From positions 10,937 to 16,351 of the forward strand of contig DJBG01000057.1 in the NCBI GenBank assembly GCA_002429965.1: DNA of 5,415 nucleotides, read 5' to 3'. Each line of letters starts with the position of its first letter. Position 1 is the first letter of the stretch. This document shows positions 4,343 through 5,415 of the stretch, piece by piece. A model generated the notes under the pieces. That model ran no database searches. It was not told the origin of the DNA and was given only the letters and a program-made list of their open reading frames with translations. The position numbers and the translations under genes were made by a program. The DNA comes from Hungatella sp. UBA5982. GTDB taxonomy: Bacteria; Bacillota; Clostridia; Lachnospirales; Lachnospiraceae.

Positions 4343-5415
4343 TTAATCCATTCCATTAAATGCTGGATAGGCGTTTTCTCCGTGCTCCGAGATATCAAGT
4401 CCGAGAGCTTCATTTTTCTTTGAAACCTTAAATCCTTTTGTTACAAACGACGTAATCCCTGCGGCGATAAAAGTTCCTGCGACGGCGATCACAATGGTGA
4501 TCCCTATGGCAGCCAGCTGACGGAGGAAAAGGGCTGTTTCGCCGAATGCAAGGCCGTTCCAGGCCGCCGCCGGATTAATGCTGGTTTTCCCAAATATTCC
4601 GGTGGCAATGCCGCCCCAGATTCCGCCGATCCCATGGCATCCGAATACATCAAGGGCATCGTCATAGCCAAATCTGGGCTTTACTGCATCGATAAAAAAA
4701 TAACAAATAGGGCTTACTAGGCCGCCAATGACAATTGCTGCCCAGACAGGGACGAAACCGGCTCCGGGAGTTATTGCCACCAGACCGATGACAAGGCCGG
4801 TGGAGGCCCCCACAAGGGTGGGTTTTCCGTTTTTTATGACCTCAACCAGCACCCAGGAAAGAAGGGCAGAGGCCGCTGCAATGTTGGTCGTCATGAATGC
4901 ATGGGCGGCCAGCTCATTTGCTGCTAAGGCACTGCCCCCGTTAAAGCCAAACCAGCCAAACCAAAGCAGGGAGGCGCCGAGAAATACGAATGGGATATTG
5001 TGAGGATGGTATGGCGCTTTCCCCAGGTTCGTACGTTTGCCCAGGAGTATGGAAAGCACAAGAGCACTGACGCCGGAGCTGATATGTACCACATTTCCTC
5101 CCGCAAAATCTACTGAACCAATCTGGAATAAAAAGCCTCCTCCCCATACCATATGAGCCAGGGGATAATAAACGATCAATGACCAGAGGGCCATGAAAAG
5201 AACAAGGGAACCAAACTTCATACGCTCCGCAATGGCTCCGGTAATCAAAGCCGGTGCGATAATAGCAAACATCATCTGGAATATGGCAAAGGCCAGGGTG
5301 TTGGGATAAGGCAGAGTCGCATCCGTAAAGGTGTTGAAATTGAAACCGGCCCATTTTAAATCACCGATGACTCCTCCCAGATCACCGCTGAAAGACAGGG
5401 AAAAACCGATCAATA
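4343..5415 (-). CDS. amt: Ammonium transporter Amt (5' end outside window)
   Basis: A trimeric inner-membrane ammonium channel of the Amt/Mep/Rh family. The frame enters from the right edge without a true start (the first full codon, at 5413, is an internal TTG), so roughly 80-90 N-terminal residues, including the first TM helices, are missing. Counting from 5413, visible features are F49 in QMMF (E. coli F107 gate), AHMVWGGG with W90 (W148), DFAGGNVVH with D102 and pore H110 (D160, H168), WFGWFGFNGG with W154 and F157 (W212, F215), and GCHGIGGIWGG with the second pore histidine H260 (H318). Gates and both histidines are intact, so transport should be normal. The cytosolic tail ends in GLDISEHGENAYPAF, the conserved segment that takes part in GlnK gating. 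glnK follows 19 bp downstream, almost certainly in the same operon. The promoter lies outside the window. Confidence 0.97.
   Translation of the reverse strand, partial: LIGFSLSFSGDLGGVIGDLKWAGFNFNTFTDATLPYPNTLAFAIFQMMFAIIAPALITGAIAERMKFGSLVLFMALWSLIVYYPLAHMVWGGGFLFQIGSVDFAGGNVVHISSGVSALVLSILLGKRTNLGKAPYHPHNIPFVFLGASLLWFGWFGFNGGSALAANELAAHAFMTTNIAAASALLSWVLVEVIKNGKPTLVGASTGLVIGLVAITPGAGFVPVWAAIVIGGLVSPICYFFIDAVKPRFGYDDALDVFGCHGIGGIWGGIATGIFGKTSINPAAAWNGLAFGETALFLRQLAAIGITIVIAVAGTFIAAGITSFVTKGFKVSKKNEALGLDISEHGENAYPAFNGMD

Noticed and set aside
4324..4413. 30-codon N-terminal extension of GlnK
   Set aside because: It overlaps the end of amt; the ATG at 4323 has AGGGGG in front and gives the canonical P-II N-terminus and length.
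5411..5413. TTG as a start codon for amt
   Set aside because: It falls inside a conserved membrane segment of the Amt family; the gene simply enters from outside the window.

Overview
The window looks like chromosome of a low-to-mid GC member of the Bacillota, most likely a Clostridia/Lachnospiraceae-type bacterium. This is an inference from three things: AGGAGG-type ribosome binding sites, clean TATAAT promoters, and a two-TM GdpP together with an amt-glnK pair whose P-II protein lacks the usual uridylylation tyrosine. No marker here fixes the species.

Layout. (1) 1-1690, minus strand: the first 563 codons of gdpP, the membrane-anchored c-di-AMP phosphodiesterase (2 TM, PAS, degenerate GGDEF, DHH), running off the left edge. 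It has its own promoter and ribosome binding site. (2) 1691-1989: the gdpP promoter, an intrinsic-terminator-like hairpin and an unassigned stretch with RNA-like inverted repeats. (3) 1990-2367, minus: a stand-alone receiver-domain response regulator (125 aa) behind a near-consensus promoter. (4) 2368-2933: a 566-bp AT-rich gap holding that promoter, a possible second minus-strand promoter, an inverted repeat, and the promoter and palindromic repeats of the next gene. (5) 2934-3428, plus: a divergent peptide deformylase-like enzyme, the only plus-strand gene, at about 36% GC against roughly 50% in sampled lines of the flanking genes. (6) 3429-3981: a gap with overlapping hairpins and a doubtful 77-codon minus-strand ORF. 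(7) 3982-5415, minus: the ammonium pair amt (5' end outside the window) and glnK, 19 bp apart.

Functionally these are three separate units rather than one system: c-di-AMP turnover (gdpP) with a signalling receiver domain upstream on the same strand, an isolated AT-rich deformylase with its own regulatory region, and ammonium uptake with its P-II regulator. The points most worth a second look are the unassigned structured stretch between the response regulator and gdpP, the paired TAGATCTA palindromes and the inverted repeat around the deformylase promoter, the base-composition island, and the T-loop of GlnK without Tyr51. I found no CRISPR array, tRNA, rRNA, complete insertion sequence or defence system.
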